Part shown: one piece after another, positions 1 to 7,267 of the stretch | How the letters are laid out: each line of letters starts with the position of its first letter | How positions within the stretch are numbered: position 1 is the first letter of the stretch | From: an uncultured Enterocloster sp. | Lineage (GTDB): Bacteria; Bacillota; Clostridia; Lachnospirales; Lachnospiraceae | Length of the DNA: 22,392 nt | Direction of reading: 5' to 3' | Assembly (NCBI GenBank): GCA_944382045.1 | Contig: CALWMT010000008.1 | Coordinates: 1-22,392 of the forward strand | Notes under the pieces: model-generated | Seen by the model: the letters and a program-made list of their open reading frames with translations, nothing else | Databases searched by the model: none | What the model was told of the DNA's origin: nothing | Translations under genes and position numbers: made by a program

Positions 1-100
1 TCAGGCGGCAGTAGCGGCCAAGACGCTTTGCATACTCCCGGATGGCCTCCTCCAGATACCGCTCCTTGATCCTTCCCACAGTGAGCAGCGTGATTCTCAT
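1..100 (-). CDS. rlmH: RlmH, 23S rRNA pseudouridine-1915 N3-methyltransferase (N-terminal part, cut by window edge)
   Basis: Only the first 33 residues are in the window. They read MRITLLTVGRIKERYLEEAI and continue EYAKRLGRYC, the characteristic start of the SPOUT-class RlmH/OrfX family. The family is about 159 residues and methylates pseudouridine 1915 in helix 69 of 23S rRNA, using S-adenosylmethionine. The catalytic C-terminal knot lies outside the window. The ATG at 98-100 overlaps the TGA of the upstream acetyltransferase gene as ATGA, which suggests translational coupling. The gene is open at the left window edge, so nothing can be said about its integrity. The assignment rests on the N-terminal pattern alone. 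Confidence 0.85.
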   Translation of the reverse strand, partial: MRITLLTVGRIKERYLEEAIREYAKRLGRYCRL

Positions 101-594
101 GACGGGAACTCCAGAATCATATCGTACCACACTGCGCCCCCGTGAACAGATGCGGACACCCCCAGATTCACATAGCCAAATTTCTGATAATATCCGATCA
201 AGCGGTCCTTGCAGGTCAGGATCAGTCCCCGCCTTCCCTGCTCTCTGGCGCGCCGGATCATCTCCTCCATCAGCCGGGAGGCAATCCCCTGATGGCGGAA
301 TTCCTCCACCACATCCAAGCCAAAAATACTCTGATATGCCCCATCAGGATTATGTAAGCCCGCATCCTCGAACATGTCGTCCGTGATCGTCCGCTGGTCT
401 GTCACCGCCCCATTGATAAAGCCGATCACACGGCCCCCTGTCTCCGCCACAAGGAAGCTCTCAGGAAATGCAGCAATCCGCTCCCGCAGGCTCCTTTCAT
501 CCGCTGCCTCCGCAGCGGGAAAGCAGGCGGCCTCCACAGCCGCTGTCTGGGCCAGGTCATCCGGCCTGACCGTCCGTATTACGATCGTATTCAT
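97..594 (-). CDS. GNAT-family N-acetyltransferase
   Basis: A protein of about 165 residues with one GNAT (Gcn5-related acetyltransferase) domain. The acetyl-CoA pyrophosphate loop is visible as EEFRHQGIASRLM, matching the R/Q-x-x-G-x-G/A signature. It is followed by a strand and helix ending in YYQKFGYVNLG, typical of motif B. The acceptor substrate cannot be predicted. I prefer the ATG at 592-594 because AAAGG lies 9 nt upstream. An alternative ATG at 601-603 overlaps the response-regulator stop as ATGA and adds three residues (MNA). The 3' end overlaps the rlmH start, so this is the middle gene of a tightly packed unit. No membrane segment is visible. Confidence 0.88.
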   Translation of the reverse strand: MNTIVIRTVRPDDLAQTAAVEAACFPAAEAADERSLRERIAAFPESFLVAETGGRVIGFINGAVTDQRTITDDMFEDAGLHNPDGAYQSIFGLDVVEEFRHQGIASRLMEEMIRRAREQGRRGLILTCKDRLIGYYQKFGYVNLGVSASVHGGAVWYDMILEFPS

Positions 595-599
595 CGCGT

Positions 600-1307
600 T
601 CATCCTTTCACCCGAAAATAGTATCCCACGCCCCACTTGGTATGCACATATTTGGGATCGCTGGGGCTGGGCTCAATCTTCTCGCGCAGCCTTCTCACGT
701 GGACATCCACCGTCCGCACATCCCCATTCTCCATAGCGCGGTTGCCCCACACATAGGTGAGCAGGCTCTCGCGGCTGTACACCTTATTGGGATTGCGCAC
801 CAAAAGCTCAAGAAGATCAAACTCCTTCGCTGTCAGATTGATCTCCTTATCCCCTATAAATACCCGGCGGCCCTCCGTATCCATCTTCAGGTCCCCGGAT
901 CCGATCATCCCATCCGTCTTTTCTTCCTTCTTCTGCCTGCGGCTCCTCGCGCTTCTGCGGATAATGGCCTTAATCCGCGCCTTAACCTCCAGGATATTAA
1001 ATGGCTTGCTGATATAATCATCCGCCCCGTACTCCAGTCCCAGAATCTTGTCCATATCTCCGCCCTTGGCGGTGAGCATAATAATCGGCATATCCGAAAA
1101 CTCCCGGATTGCCTGGCACACCTCAAACCCGTCATGCTTTGGAAGCATCACATCCAAAAGCACAATATCATACTCCGTCCTCTTGGCCATCTCGATGGCC
1201 TCCTCCCCGTCGTATGCGCAGTCTACCTCCATCCCGTCCTGCTCCAGACTGAACCGGATTCCCTTTACAATCAATTTCTCGTCATCAACAACCAATACTC
1301 GCGGCAT
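600..1307 (-). CDS. OmpR/PhoB-family two-component response regulator
   Basis: 235 residues in two domains. The receiver domain (about 1-118) has the acidic pocket D8-D9, phospho-acceptor D52 in LLDVMLP, T79 and K101, so all key residues are present. The C-terminal winged helix (about 132-233) has the family patterns LTAKEFDLLELL, VWG and VDVHVRRLREKIE, and ends in GVGYYFRVKG. It closely resembles WalR/YycF and PhoP. The two domains are joined by a basic linker. It should act as a DNA-binding transcription regulator phosphorylated by a histidine kinase. No kinase gene lies in the window, although one could lie past rlmH. It follows comEA by 54 bp and overlaps the GNAT gene. The ATG at 1305-1307 has a GGGGAAG ribosome site. 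Confidence 0.95.
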   Translation of the reverse strand: MPRVLVVDDEKLIVKGIRFSLEQDGMEVDCAYDGEEAIEMAKRTEYDIVLLDVMLPKHDGFEVCQAIREFSDMPIIMLTAKGGDMDKILGLEYGADDYISKPFNILEVKARIKAIIRRSARSRRQKKEEKTDGMIGSGDLKMDTEGRRVFIGDKEINLTAKEFDLLELLVRNPNKVYSRESLLTYVWGNRAMENGDVRTVDVHVRRLREKIEPSPSDPKYVHTKWGVGYYFRVKG

Positions 1308-1335
1308 ATCTCTTCCCCTTATCTATACTGACAAT

Positions 1336-1357
1336 GGCGGCCCCAATCAGGGCCGCC
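1336..1357. repeat. 8-bp perfect inverted repeat between comEA and the response regulator
   Basis: GGCGGCCC and GGGCCGCC pair around a 6-nt loop. Neither strand has a proper T tract: CTTTCT follows on the plus strand and ATTGTC on the minus. It may attenuate or process the comEA-regulator transcript rather than end it. Confidence 0.45.
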
Positions 1358-1361
1358 CTTT

Positions 1362-2090
1362 CTACACGGTAATACTGTCCTTTATCTTCTCAAAAGCGCC
1401 TTCCTTGATTCCGGATACATTCATCACATCCTCGATGGCCTGAAAGCCGCCATACATCTCCCGGTAGCGGATAATCGCGTCCGCACGCGTCTCCCCGATG
1501 CCGTCAAGCGTCATCAGCTCCTCCCGGCTGGCTGTATTCAGATTGACCCTGCTGCCGGCTGTCTGAGCCGCGCCCATGGGGTACGCGCCTTCTGCTGTCC
1601 CTCCCGCAGTTACCGCAGTCCCTGCCGGGCCTATTCCCTGCTCTCTCCAGAGCCGGGCCTGCTCCGCATCCGGGACCTCTACCTTCATGCCATCCTCCGC
1701 TTCCAGGGCGAGATTCAAAAAATCCCCTGCCCCTTCCTCCGTGATCCCGCCGGCAGCCTCCAGCGCCTCATAGATCCGGCTCCCCTCAGGGAGTGCGTAC
1801 ACGCCCGGCGCATTTACACAGCCGCACACGTGCACATAGACCAAGGCCGGCTCCGCTGAAGCCGCTTCGCCGGCAGACGGCTCTCCCGCACTGGCGGCGG
1901 ATGCCTCCGCTATAGAATGTGATTCCTCCGTCTCCTCCTCTGCCTCTGGCTCCCGGCTCTCCAGCTCAATTTGCACTGAGCCGCCGTCCGTATCTGAAGC
2001 CCTGCAGCTATAACATATGCCTGCAGCCAACATGCATATGACCATAAGCAGAATTCTGCACCTTTTCCAAGATAATCGTATCTTCTTCAA
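1362..2090 (-). CDS. comEA: ComEA-type helix-hairpin-helix DNA-binding protein
   Basis: 242 residues. An N-terminal hydrophobic anchor (about 10-30) is followed by an acidic, Ala/Ser/Glu-rich linker (about 40-83). Next is an SLBB domain with VYVHVCGCVNAPGVY and AAGGI (about 85-130), then a second low-complexity linker. A double helix-hairpin-helix domain (about 180-242) carries VNLNTASREEL, LDGIGETRADAII and VSGIKEGAFEKI. This is the architecture of ComEA, the membrane-bound receptor that holds double-stranded DNA outside the membrane during natural transformation. The start is TTG (2088-2090) behind AGGAGG at 7 nt. comEB/comEC are not nearby. The response regulator follows on the same strand, and transcription likely starts at the promoter at 2135-2163. 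Confidence 0.9.
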   Translation of the reverse strand: MKKIRLSWKRCRILLMVICMLAAGICYSCRASDTDGGSVQIELESREPEAEEETEESHSIAEASAASAGEPSAGEAASAEPALVYVHVCGCVNAPGVYALPEGSRIYEALEAAGGITEEGAGDFLNLALEAEDGMKVEVPDAEQARLWREQGIGPAGTAVTAGGTAEGAYPMGAAQTAGSRVNLNTASREELMTLDGIGETRADAIIRYREMYGGFQAIEDVMNVSGIKEGAFEKIKDSITV

Positions 2091-2134
2091 TCGTATCCCT
2101 CCTTACAGGGATACCATCTCAGCCTGATATAACT

Positions 2135-2163
2135 ATTCTATCGGAAACCCATGCCAAATACAA
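2135..2163 (-). promoter_or_regulatory. Predicted sigma-A promoter of comEA
   Basis: The -35 TTGTAT (2158-2163) and -10 TAGAAT (2135-2140) are separated by 17 bp. They lie about 45 bp upstream of the TTG start, on the right strand. Confidence 0.6.
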
Positions 2164-2196
2164 GCACTATTTTCTATACTTTGTCACGCGCTTTAT

Positions 2197-2244
2197 CACG
2201 CGAAGCGTGCCCGCCCTGAAGGGGCATGTATTACGGTATGCCCC
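2197..2244 (-). terminator. Weak terminator region downstream of the YdcZ-type gene
   Basis: Two hairpins follow the stop at 2256: GGGGCAT/ATGCCCC (2221-2227 with 2238-2244) and CACGC/GCGTG (2197-2209). Neither has a clear T tract, so termination here is only a possibility. Confidence 0.3.
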
Positions 2245-2255
2245 GGCGGCCTCCT

Positions 2256-2681
2256 TTATCTCTCAAACACCATAATTCCCCCTATGGCAATGGCCGCTCC
2301 TATGAGCTTATTCCAGGCAAAATCCGCCTTTTCCACTCCAAACAGACCCAGCAGCTCGATCAAATACGCCACAACAATCTGTGCAATCACGATCAGCAGG
2401 GAGGCCTGTGCCGGTCCCAGCCCCTCCATGCTCCGGATAACCGTGTAGGTAATCAGAGCACCGATCACGCCGCCCAGAAGTACATAGCGCGGCGACACCT
2501 CCATAAGCCCAGACACCGGCTCCCGCCCTGTGAACAGCCATATGGCCAGGCAGGCCGCAAATGCAGACACCTGCACCCATCCGGCCGCCACCCAGACGCT
2601 GGTCTGCTTCGTCACCTCCGTGTTAAATACCCCCTGTATGCTCATCAGCGCCCCTGAGAGCAGCGCAATCAAAATCCCCAT
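2256..2681 (-). CDS. YdcZ/DUF606-family small transporter (DMT superfamily)
   Basis: About 141 residues, nearly all in membrane helices. Visible helices include GILIALLSGALMSIQGVFN, WVAAGWVQVSAFAACLAIW, a GGVIGALITY helix, SLLIVIAQIVVAYLIELLG and LIGAAIAIGGIMVF. Length, five-helix layout and the opening pattern with an early Asn fit the DUF606 family. These are half-sized relatives of drug/metabolite transporters that often work as pairs. The substrate is unknown. I chose the ATG at 2679-2681, which places the first helix at the N-terminus as in relatives; AAAGG is 12 nt upstream. ATGs at 2693 and 2729 are possible alternatives. Confidence 0.8.
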   Translation of the reverse strand: MGILIALLSGALMSIQGVFNTEVTKQTSVWVAAGWVQVSAFAACLAIWLFTGREPVSGLMEVSPRYVLLGGVIGALITYTVIRSMEGLGPAQASLLIVIAQIVVAYLIELLGLFGVEKADFAWNKLIGAAIAIGGIMVFER

Positions 2682-2766
2682 GGCTCTGTCCATCCTTTCC
2701 CGCCGAATTTCCTTAAAATGCACAATCATTCACAGCTGTTATTTAGAATACCCCGGATGGAAGCAG

Positions 2767-2772
2767 ATTATA
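2767..2772 (-). promoter_or_regulatory. Possible -10 element of the YdcZ-type gene
   Basis: A TATAAT hexamer lies about 85 bp upstream of the chosen start. No good -35 is seen at 16-18 bp. It sits between the two divergent genes, near the promoter that serves the plus-strand gene. Confidence 0.3.
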
Positions 2773-2785
2773 CCCGGCCGCCTGC

Positions 2786-2814
2786 TTGTAAACCAGCCCG
2801 CAAAAGAGTATAAT
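2786..2814 (+). promoter_or_regulatory. Predicted sigma-A promoter of the YwaF-family gene
   Basis: TTGTAA (2786-2791), a 17-bp spacer and TATAAT (2809-2814). The start codon is 29 bp downstream. Confidence 0.7.
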
Positions 2815-2842
2815 CAATATCTACAGCAGGAGGCATCCCATT

Positions 2843-3670
2843 ATGAAATCCATTCTGACCCAGCTTTTAGAGGCATCCGCCTGGCCCATGAACACTCCGC
2901 GGCCCTACTCTGCCTTTCATCTCTGTCTCACGGCGGCTGGCGGGCTGACAGCCTTCCTTCTCGCCCGGCATCTGTCCCGCGCACGCGCCGGGCAGGCTGC
3001 CGTCCTTCCTGTCTGCGGCATCATCCTGGCGGTCAGCGAAATCTACAAGCAGCTCTTCTTATATTATATTGTAAATGGAGGCAGCTTCGACTGGTGGTAT
3101 TTCCCATTCCAGCTCTGCAGCGTCCCCATGTATCTGTGCCTGCTTCTGCCTCTAACAAAAAAGGCAGGCCTTACAAGGACCTCCCAGGCATTTCTCACCT
3201 TTATTCAGGACTATGGCTTTCTGGGCGGCGTCATGGCCCTGGCGGAGCCCAGCGGACTCATGCATCCCTACTGGACTCTGACCCTCCACGGCCTTCTCTG
3301 GCACCTTCTTCTCCTCTTTATGGGCTTTTTCTGTGCGCAGAGCGGTCTCGGAGGCAGAAGCAGAGCGCGTTTTCTCTATGCCCTGCCTCTGTTCCTTTTC
3401 TGCTGTGCCGCCGCCACCGCCGTCAATATTCTCTCGCACCCCTACGGGAATGCCGATATGTTCTACATCAGCCCCTATTATCCCAACGGGCAGGCCGTAT
3501 TTCATCAGATCGCCCTGGCCGTCGGCACGCTGCCCGGAAATCTGCTCTATCTTTTATCCATCATCCTGGGAGCCGCCATCATCCATCTGCTGCTTGGCCG
3601 CGTAAGCAGCCGCGGATCCCAAGCCTCCTCCAGGCCCCAGCAGCCCGCCCGGCCGGAAAGCCGTCAGTAA
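2843..3670 (+). CDS. YwaF/TMEM164-family integral membrane protein
   Basis: 275 residues with about six or seven hydrophobic segments. The family signature is present: SEIYKQLFLYY in one helix, then DWWYFPFQLCSVPMYLCLLL. There are also conserved His residues in TLHGLLWHLLLL and the loop YGNADMFYISPYYPNG. These fit the TIGR02206/YwaF proteins of Firmicutes, related to eukaryotic TMEM164; the bacterial function is unknown. The Ser/Pro/Gln-rich tail after about residue 250 is probably disordered. The ATG at 2843 has AGGAGG 9 nt upstream. Its last 7 bases overlap the end of the convergent DUF5662 gene. Confidence 0.85.
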   Translation: MKSILTQLLEASAWPMNTPRPYSAFHLCLTAAGGLTAFLLARHLSRARAGQAAVLPVCGIILAVSEIYKQLFLYYIVNGGSFDWWYFPFQLCSVPMYLCLLLPLTKKAGLTRTSQAFLTFIQDYGFLGGVMALAEPSGLMHPYWTLTLHGLLWHLLLLFMGFFCAQSGLGGRSRARFLYALPLFLFCCAAATAVNILSHPYGNADMFYISPYYPNGQAVFHQIALAVGTLPGNLLYLLSIILGAAIIHLLLGRVSSRGSQASSRPQQPARPESRQ

Positions 3671-4209
3671 TTCCCCTTCCTTAACCGCTTCCGCAGATAG
3701 GCGTAGGCCGCCTCCTCCCCCTGGTCCCGAAGAATCAGAAGCACCTTCTCCAGCAGGGCGCGGGTCTCCGGATGGATCGTTATGTACCTTCTCGTCCTTT
3801 CATAGTATTCCCAGGGCGCCGCACTGGTATAATCCTTCCCCTTATAAACCTCACAGGCCGCAATGCGGTCGCACACCATCTCCGCCACATAGCGGAGCGG
3901 CATCTTATTTCCCACCAGGCCCTCCTCCTTATTCTTGGACACATCGATCCAATACTCAAAATGATGCTTATTCCGCCCCTTGTGGTGCAGCCAGGCCTTG
4001 GAAAATCCAAGCACCTCCCTCTCCGCCGCATTGGGGCTCCGATTCCCCTGGTAAAAGCGGACGCCGGTCCAAAACTCCTCCGGACTGTACTTGGAGAGAT
4101 CATGGGTCAGCCCCTGGCGGTAGAGGCCGATTTTAAAGCAGTGCTTCCGCACAAGATTTCGGTGCTTTGTAATTGTGCAAAAATGTCTCCACACATTGAT
4201 TAATTTCAT
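3664..4209 (-). CDS. DUF5662-family protein with HD-like histidine motifs
   Basis: 181 residues and no signal peptide or membrane segment, so it is likely cytosolic. The first half has LTHDLSKYSPEEF and WLHHKGRNKHHFEYW. These spaced His/Asp clusters recall metal-binding HD-type hydrolases, but the link is inferred from pattern only. The later part has MVCDRIAACEVYKGKDY and a helical C-terminus with many Arg/Glu residues. I recognise the DUF5662 family, which has no established function. The ATG at 4207-4209 follows GGATAGGG. The gene is convergent with the YwaF-type gene and divergent from the cold-shock gene. Confidence 0.8.
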   Translation of the reverse strand: MKLINVWRHFCTITKHRNLVRKHCFKIGLYRQGLTHDLSKYSPEEFWTGVRFYQGNRSPNAAEREVLGFSKAWLHHKGRNKHHFEYWIDVSKNKEEGLVGNKMPLRYVAEMVCDRIAACEVYKGKDYTSAAPWEYYERTRRYITIHPETRALLEKVLLILRDQGEEAAYAYLRKRLRKGNY

Positions 4210-4239
4210 TTTCCCTATCCTCTTTTCTGCCGAAAATGT

Positions 4240-4268
4240 TTGACACCTATAAACATTTGTGCTATTCT
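4240..4268 (+). promoter_or_regulatory. Consensus-like promoter of the cold-shock gene
   Basis: A perfect -35 TTGACA (4240-4245), a 17-bp spacer and -10 TATTCT (4263-4268). The predicted leader is about 55 nt. It contains a small hairpin, TGCGA/TCGCA around AATAAC (4278-4293), then a T-rich stretch before GGAGG. Confidence 0.8.
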
Positions 4269-4329
4269 TATGGCAGTTGCGAAATAACTCGCAGCGCTAC
4301 ATTTTTTTATTATTTTTGGAGGTATCACA

Positions 4330-4527
4330 ATGAAAGGTACAGTTAAGTGGTTCAACAACCAGAAGGGTTACGGATTCATCTGTGACGAGCAGGGCAACGA
4401 TGTATTCGTACACTACTCCGGTCTGAACATGGAGGGCTTCAAGTCTCTGGACGAGGGCGCCGCAGTTGAATTCGACGTAGTGAACGGAGCTAAGGGACCC
4501 CAGGCCACCAATGTAACCAAATTATAA
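4330..4527 (+). CDS. Cold-shock protein, CspA family
   Basis: 65 residues forming a single cold-shock (OB-fold) domain of full family length. RNP1 is KGYGFI (12-17) and RNP2 is VFVHY (25-29). W7 and F8 in KWFN are also in place, so the single-stranded nucleic acid surface is intact. These proteins bind RNA and single-stranded DNA and act as RNA chaperones. GGAGG lies 8 nt before the ATG. The gene is monocistronic, with its own strong promoter (4240-4268) and terminator (4621-4646). Its codons are of the highly expressed type. Cold induction cannot be judged from sequence. Confidence 0.97.
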   Translation: MKGTVKWFNNQKGYGFICDEQGNDVFVHYSGLNMEGFKSLDEGAAVEFDVVNGAKGPQATNVTKL

Positions 4528-4620
4528 TCAATGAACAGACAGCGTACCTTTTTCAAACATATATCAGCTCTTGATAGACGTTGAATGAAGTTATACGTGA
4601 ATTTCAAATGATTACAAGTA

Positions 4621-4646
4621 AGAGCCAGCCAGCGCTGGCTCTTTTT
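4621..4646 (+). terminator. Rho-independent terminator of the cold-shock gene
   Basis: AGAGCCAGC pairs perfectly with GCTGGCTCT around a 4-nt loop, and TTTTT follows. It lies 93 bp after the stop codon. It could also weakly stop hslO transcription coming from the other side. Confidence 0.85.
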
Positions 4647-4674
4647 GTTGCTCATGATTCGCAGCTGCAGGCAC

Positions 4675-5559
4675 TCAGCGCCTGACCGCCTGCTCTAAAA
4701 GCTCCTGGAGCTCCTCCACGGCAAAGACATAGCTCCTTCCGCAGAAGTCACAGTTCACCTCCACAGGCCTGCCGTCCTGGATCATCTCCCCCAGCTCCTT
4801 TCTTCCAAGGCTTATGAGGGCCTTTGCCACCCGGCTCTTGCTGCAATTGCAGAAAAACCGCGCAGGGTTCTTGTCATTGATCTCCAGGCCAAAATCTCCC
4901 AGGATATACTGCAGAATCGTTTCCGGCGTATTTCCCACATCCATGAGGGAGGTAACGGAGTCCACCTCCGCGATCCTTCTCTCCAGGCCTCCTATCACCG
5001 TCTCGGAGGCTCCCGGCATAAGCTGGAGAATAAACCCGCCTGCCTGGCGCACGGTATTATCCTTGTTCATCAGGACACCCAGGGCCACGGAGGAGGGCGT
5101 CTGCTCTGAAGTGGCATAATAGTAGGTCAGATCCTCTGCGATCTCCCCGGAAACCAGGATGGTCTGGCCCACATAGGGCTCCTTGAGGCCAATATCCCGG
5201 ATCACGCTGAGAACACCCACGCCCAGCGCGCCTCCCACGTCCAGCTTGCCCTTGGCGTTGGGCGGCAGCATGACGGAGGGATTAAAGGCATATCCCTTTA
5301 CATTTCCGTGGGAATCCGCCGTGACCGTCAAGCCTCCGATGGGACCATCCCCCTGAATCTTGATGGTCAGCAGGTCCTTATCCCCCTTCATGTCATAGCC
5401 CATCATCACTGCCGCTGTCATCAGGCGTCCAAGAGCCGCCGTGGCCACCGGACTGGTGTTGTGGGCCCTTCTCGCCTCCTCCACCAGGTCTCTGGCCGTA
5501 GCCGCAAAAGCCCGAATCTGACCATCCGCCGCCGTAGCCCGGATTACATAATCAGCCAT
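4675..5559 (-). CDS. hslO: Hsp33 redox-regulated chaperone
   Basis: 294 residues, the normal length for Hsp33. The C-terminal zinc-binding redox switch is complete: C237-x-C239 in FFCNCSKSR and C270-x-x-C273 in NCDFCGRSY. The N-terminal domain shows family patterns such as GDGPIGGLTVTAD and VKGYAFNP. Under oxidative stress the four cysteines release zinc and form disulfides, turning the protein into an ATP-independent holdase in the cytosol. The start codon is 3 bp beyond the methyltransferase stop, and its ribosome site (AAAGGA) lies inside that gene's end, so the two are co-transcribed. Confidence 0.97.
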   Translation of the reverse strand: MADYVIRATAADGQIRAFAATARDLVEEARRAHNTSPVATAALGRLMTAAVMMGYDMKGDKDLLTIKIQGDGPIGGLTVTADSHGNVKGYAFNPSVMLPPNAKGKLDVGGALGVGVLSVIRDIGLKEPYVGQTILVSGEIAEDLTYYYATSEQTPSSVALGVLMNKDNTVRQAGGFILQLMPGASETVIGGLERRIAEVDSVTSLMDVGNTPETILQYILGDFGLEINDKNPARFFCNCSKSRVAKALISLGRKELGEMIQDGRPVEVNCDFCGRSYVFAVEELQELLEQAVRR

Positions 5560-5562
5560 TCT

Positions 5563-6327
5563 CTATCCATTCCTTTCTGTCTTTCCCTTTTCCCGAAATA
5601 CCATATACATCCGTTCGCTGTCCGCCCTTACCGGATCCCTGGTAAAGGCATCCCAGCAGGCTGCCGGCTCCATGCCCGCTTCCTCAGCCGCCCTCCGGAC
5701 CTCCTCCGGACTGTAGGCGCGCTGATAATGGGTCTCCTGGAACCTCCGAAACAGCTCCCCTTCCTTTATAAACAGGGTCAGATCGTACTCGTTGATCCGC
5801 TCCTCCCTCTGGTAATCATTGTACCAGATGAAGCTCCCATTTTCCCGATCCTCCGCAAAGATCTGGCTGCCCAGAAGGGTCTCGTACTTGTATTCCGTAT
5901 TCATATCAAAAACAAAAATTCCCCCTGGATCCAGATAATTGTTCACCAGGCGGAACACCTGAACCAGGTCCTCATATTCCAGGATATAATTCATGGAGTC
6001 GCAGACGCTCACCACTGCGCGCACCGTTCCGTAGAGCTCGAACTCCCGCATGTCCTGAAGCAGATACAGGATGTCCAGCCCAGACCGCGCCCGCTTTTCA
6101 GCCGCGATCTCCAGCATATCCTCCGAATTGTCCACCCCGATCATATCGTACCCATGCCGGGCCAGGCACTCCGTCAGGCTTCCTGTGCCGCAGCCAAGAT
6201 CCAGCACCAGTCCGCTCTCTACTCCAAACTCTGCTAATATCCCCTTCACATAGGCCGCCCATTCCTCATAGGGAACATTATCCATAAATAGATCATACAC
6301 CTGGGCAAAGCTGGTATAAGCCTCCAT
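5563..6327 (-). CDS. Class I SAM-dependent methyltransferase
   Basis: 254 residues with a Rossmann methyltransferase fold. Motif I is VLDLGCGTGSL (about residue 40). The acidic end of strand 2 is MIGVDNSEDML, motif II/III is LLQDMREF, and VVSVCDSMNYI follows. The middle region DPGGIFVFDMNT matches the usual post-I strand. It belongs to the broad YrrT/UbiE-like group, and its substrate cannot be told. The ATG at 6325-6327 follows GAAGGA. Upstream codons in frame look unlike protein and contain a hairpin (6360-6398), so I did not extend the gene. It sits between secC and hslO on one strand. Confidence 0.88.
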   Translation of the reverse strand: MEAYTSFAQVYDLFMDNVPYEEWAAYVKGILAEFGVESGLVLDLGCGTGSLTECLARHGYDMIGVDNSEDMLEIAAEKRARSGLDILYLLQDMREFELYGTVRAVVSVCDSMNYILEYEDLVQVFRLVNNYLDPGGIFVFDMNTEYKYETLLGSQIFAEDRENGSFIWYNDYQREERINEYDLTLFIKEGELFRRFQETHYQRAYSPEEVRRAAEEAGMEPAACWDAFTRDPVRADSERMYMVFREKGKTERNG

Positions 6328-6359
6328 CGTTCCTTCTTCTCCCTCTGTATAACGCACAA

Positions 6360-6398
6360 GGGGGACGGCCCAGGCAGTCCGCGCCGGTGCCGTCCCCC
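6360..6398 (-). repeat. 10-bp perfect inverted repeat between secC and the methyltransferase gene
   Basis: GGGGGACGGC and GCCGTCCCCC pair perfectly around a 19-nt GC-rich loop. On the minus strand CTTGTGCG follows, so it lacks a T tract and is not a standard terminator. It may be an RNA stability or processing element in the secC-methyltransferase message. Confidence 0.6.
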
Positions 6399-6434
6399 AG
6401 GGGAATCCATCCTGCTGCACAAGGAGCAGAGCTT

Positions 6435-6944
6435 CTATGCATTCTTACCGCAGCACTTCTTATACTTCTTGCCGCTTCCGCAGGGGCAGGGATCATTGGG
6501 GAAAATCTTCTTTCCCTTGCGCACAGTCCCGGAAGCCTTCTGCGCCTTGTAGAGCTCCTTGCGCTTCTCCGGTGTCAGGATGCTGTCCCACTGGGGAAGC
6601 TCATAGAGCCACTTTGCCTTTGCCTCCACCATATTGTAATAGAGCTTCTCCGGATCAATCTCGATCTTGACCTGGGTATCCTCCTCCATGGTATCGATGG
6701 GATTCTCATATCCCTTAAGGCTCTCATTGATTCCATCCAGGAATCCCGTCATAATGAGAATCTCTGTGTTGTACTTCTCAGCCAGCTCCTTCACGGTTCC
6801 CGTAATCACCTGTGCGGGCTCCGCAAGAATCTGCTCATAAATTCCCTTCTCAATCTGGAAATATCCGGACCACAATTCTTCTCTCTTTTTATCATCCAGG
6901 CCGTCGCCATACGCCAGATTTCTCCATGTCTCTAACAGTGCCAT
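6435..6944 (-). CDS. SEC-C zinc-motif protein
   Basis: 169 residues. The last 20 contain the SEC-C zinc motif PCPCGSGKKYKKCCG (C153, C155, C164, C165), as at the SecA C-terminus, where it binds zinc and SecB or ribosomes. The first 130 residues are helical and charged, with no recognised domain and no membrane segment. This is therefore a free-standing SEC-C protein, with unknown function. The ATG at 6942-6944 follows AAAGGA. A consensus-like promoter lies at 7034-7062, giving a leader of about 80 nt. It is likely the first gene of a secC - methyltransferase - hslO unit. Confidence 0.87.
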   Translation of the reverse strand: MALLETWRNLAYGDGLDDKKREELWSGYFQIEKGIYEQILAEPAQVITGTVKELAEKYNTEILIMTGFLDGINESLKGYENPIDTMEEDTQVKIEIDPEKLYYNMVEAKAKWLYELPQWDSILTPEKRKELYKAQKASGTVRKGKKIFPNDPCPCGSGKKYKKCCGKNA

Positions 6945-7033
6945 AGCAAAACCATCCTTTTTCTATAATATCTATCGTGCAGGCTCCCGGTTACATCCCA
7001 AGCAAGCGGTCCCGCCTGCCCGCCATAGACCCT

Positions 7034-7062
7034 AGTATATAACAAAACAGGGGATTTTTCAA
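7034..7062 (-). promoter_or_regulatory. Predicted sigma-A promoter of secC
   Basis: TTGAAA (7057-7062), a 17-bp spacer and TATACT (7034-7039), followed by a leader of about 80 nt. Confidence 0.7.
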
Positions 7063-7137
7063 ATCCTATTTCATATTTTTTGCGCACACTGCAAATCACG
7101 CAGCCGTTTTGATCCGCGCGTCCCGCCAGGCGCCATA

Positions 7138-7182
7138 CAAAAAGCCCTGCCGATACACGACGATCCGTATCTGCAGGGCTTT
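7138..7182 (-). terminator. Terminator of tRNA-Val
   Basis: AAAGCCCTGC pairs with GCAGGGCTTT, with an inner GATACG/TGTATC pairing. On the minus strand TTG follows the last T run. It starts 3 nt after the tRNA 3' end. Confidence 0.85.
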
Positions 7183-7185
7183 CCA

Positions 7186-7258
7186 TGGAGACAACAGGAC
7201 TCGAACCTGCGACCTCCTGCACGTCAAGCAAATGCTCTCCCAGCTGAGCTATGTCTCC
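7186..7258 (-). tRNA. tRNA-Val(GAC)
   Basis: A 73-nt cloverleaf. The acceptor stem GGAGACA/TGTCTCC is fully paired, and the discriminator is A. D-arm GCTC/GAGC, anticodon stem TTTGC/GCAGG with loop TTGACGT giving anticodon GAC, and T-arm GCAGG TTCGAGT CCTGT all fit. The CCA end is not encoded. It has its own promoter (7268-7297) and terminator (7138-7182). Confidence 0.96.
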
Positions 7259-7267
7259 GTGATTGGT

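Noticed and set aside
2530..3684. 384-codon plus-strand frame over the YwaF-type gene
   Set aside because: It is a shifted-frame shadow: it crosses the ywaF promoter, is Arg/Pro/Ser-rich and lacks domains, while the other frame is a clear membrane protein.
5308..6237. 309-codon plus-strand frame opposite hslO and the methyltransferase
   Set aside because: It is antisense to two well-recognised genes, His/Arg/Leu-rich, and has no ribosome site.
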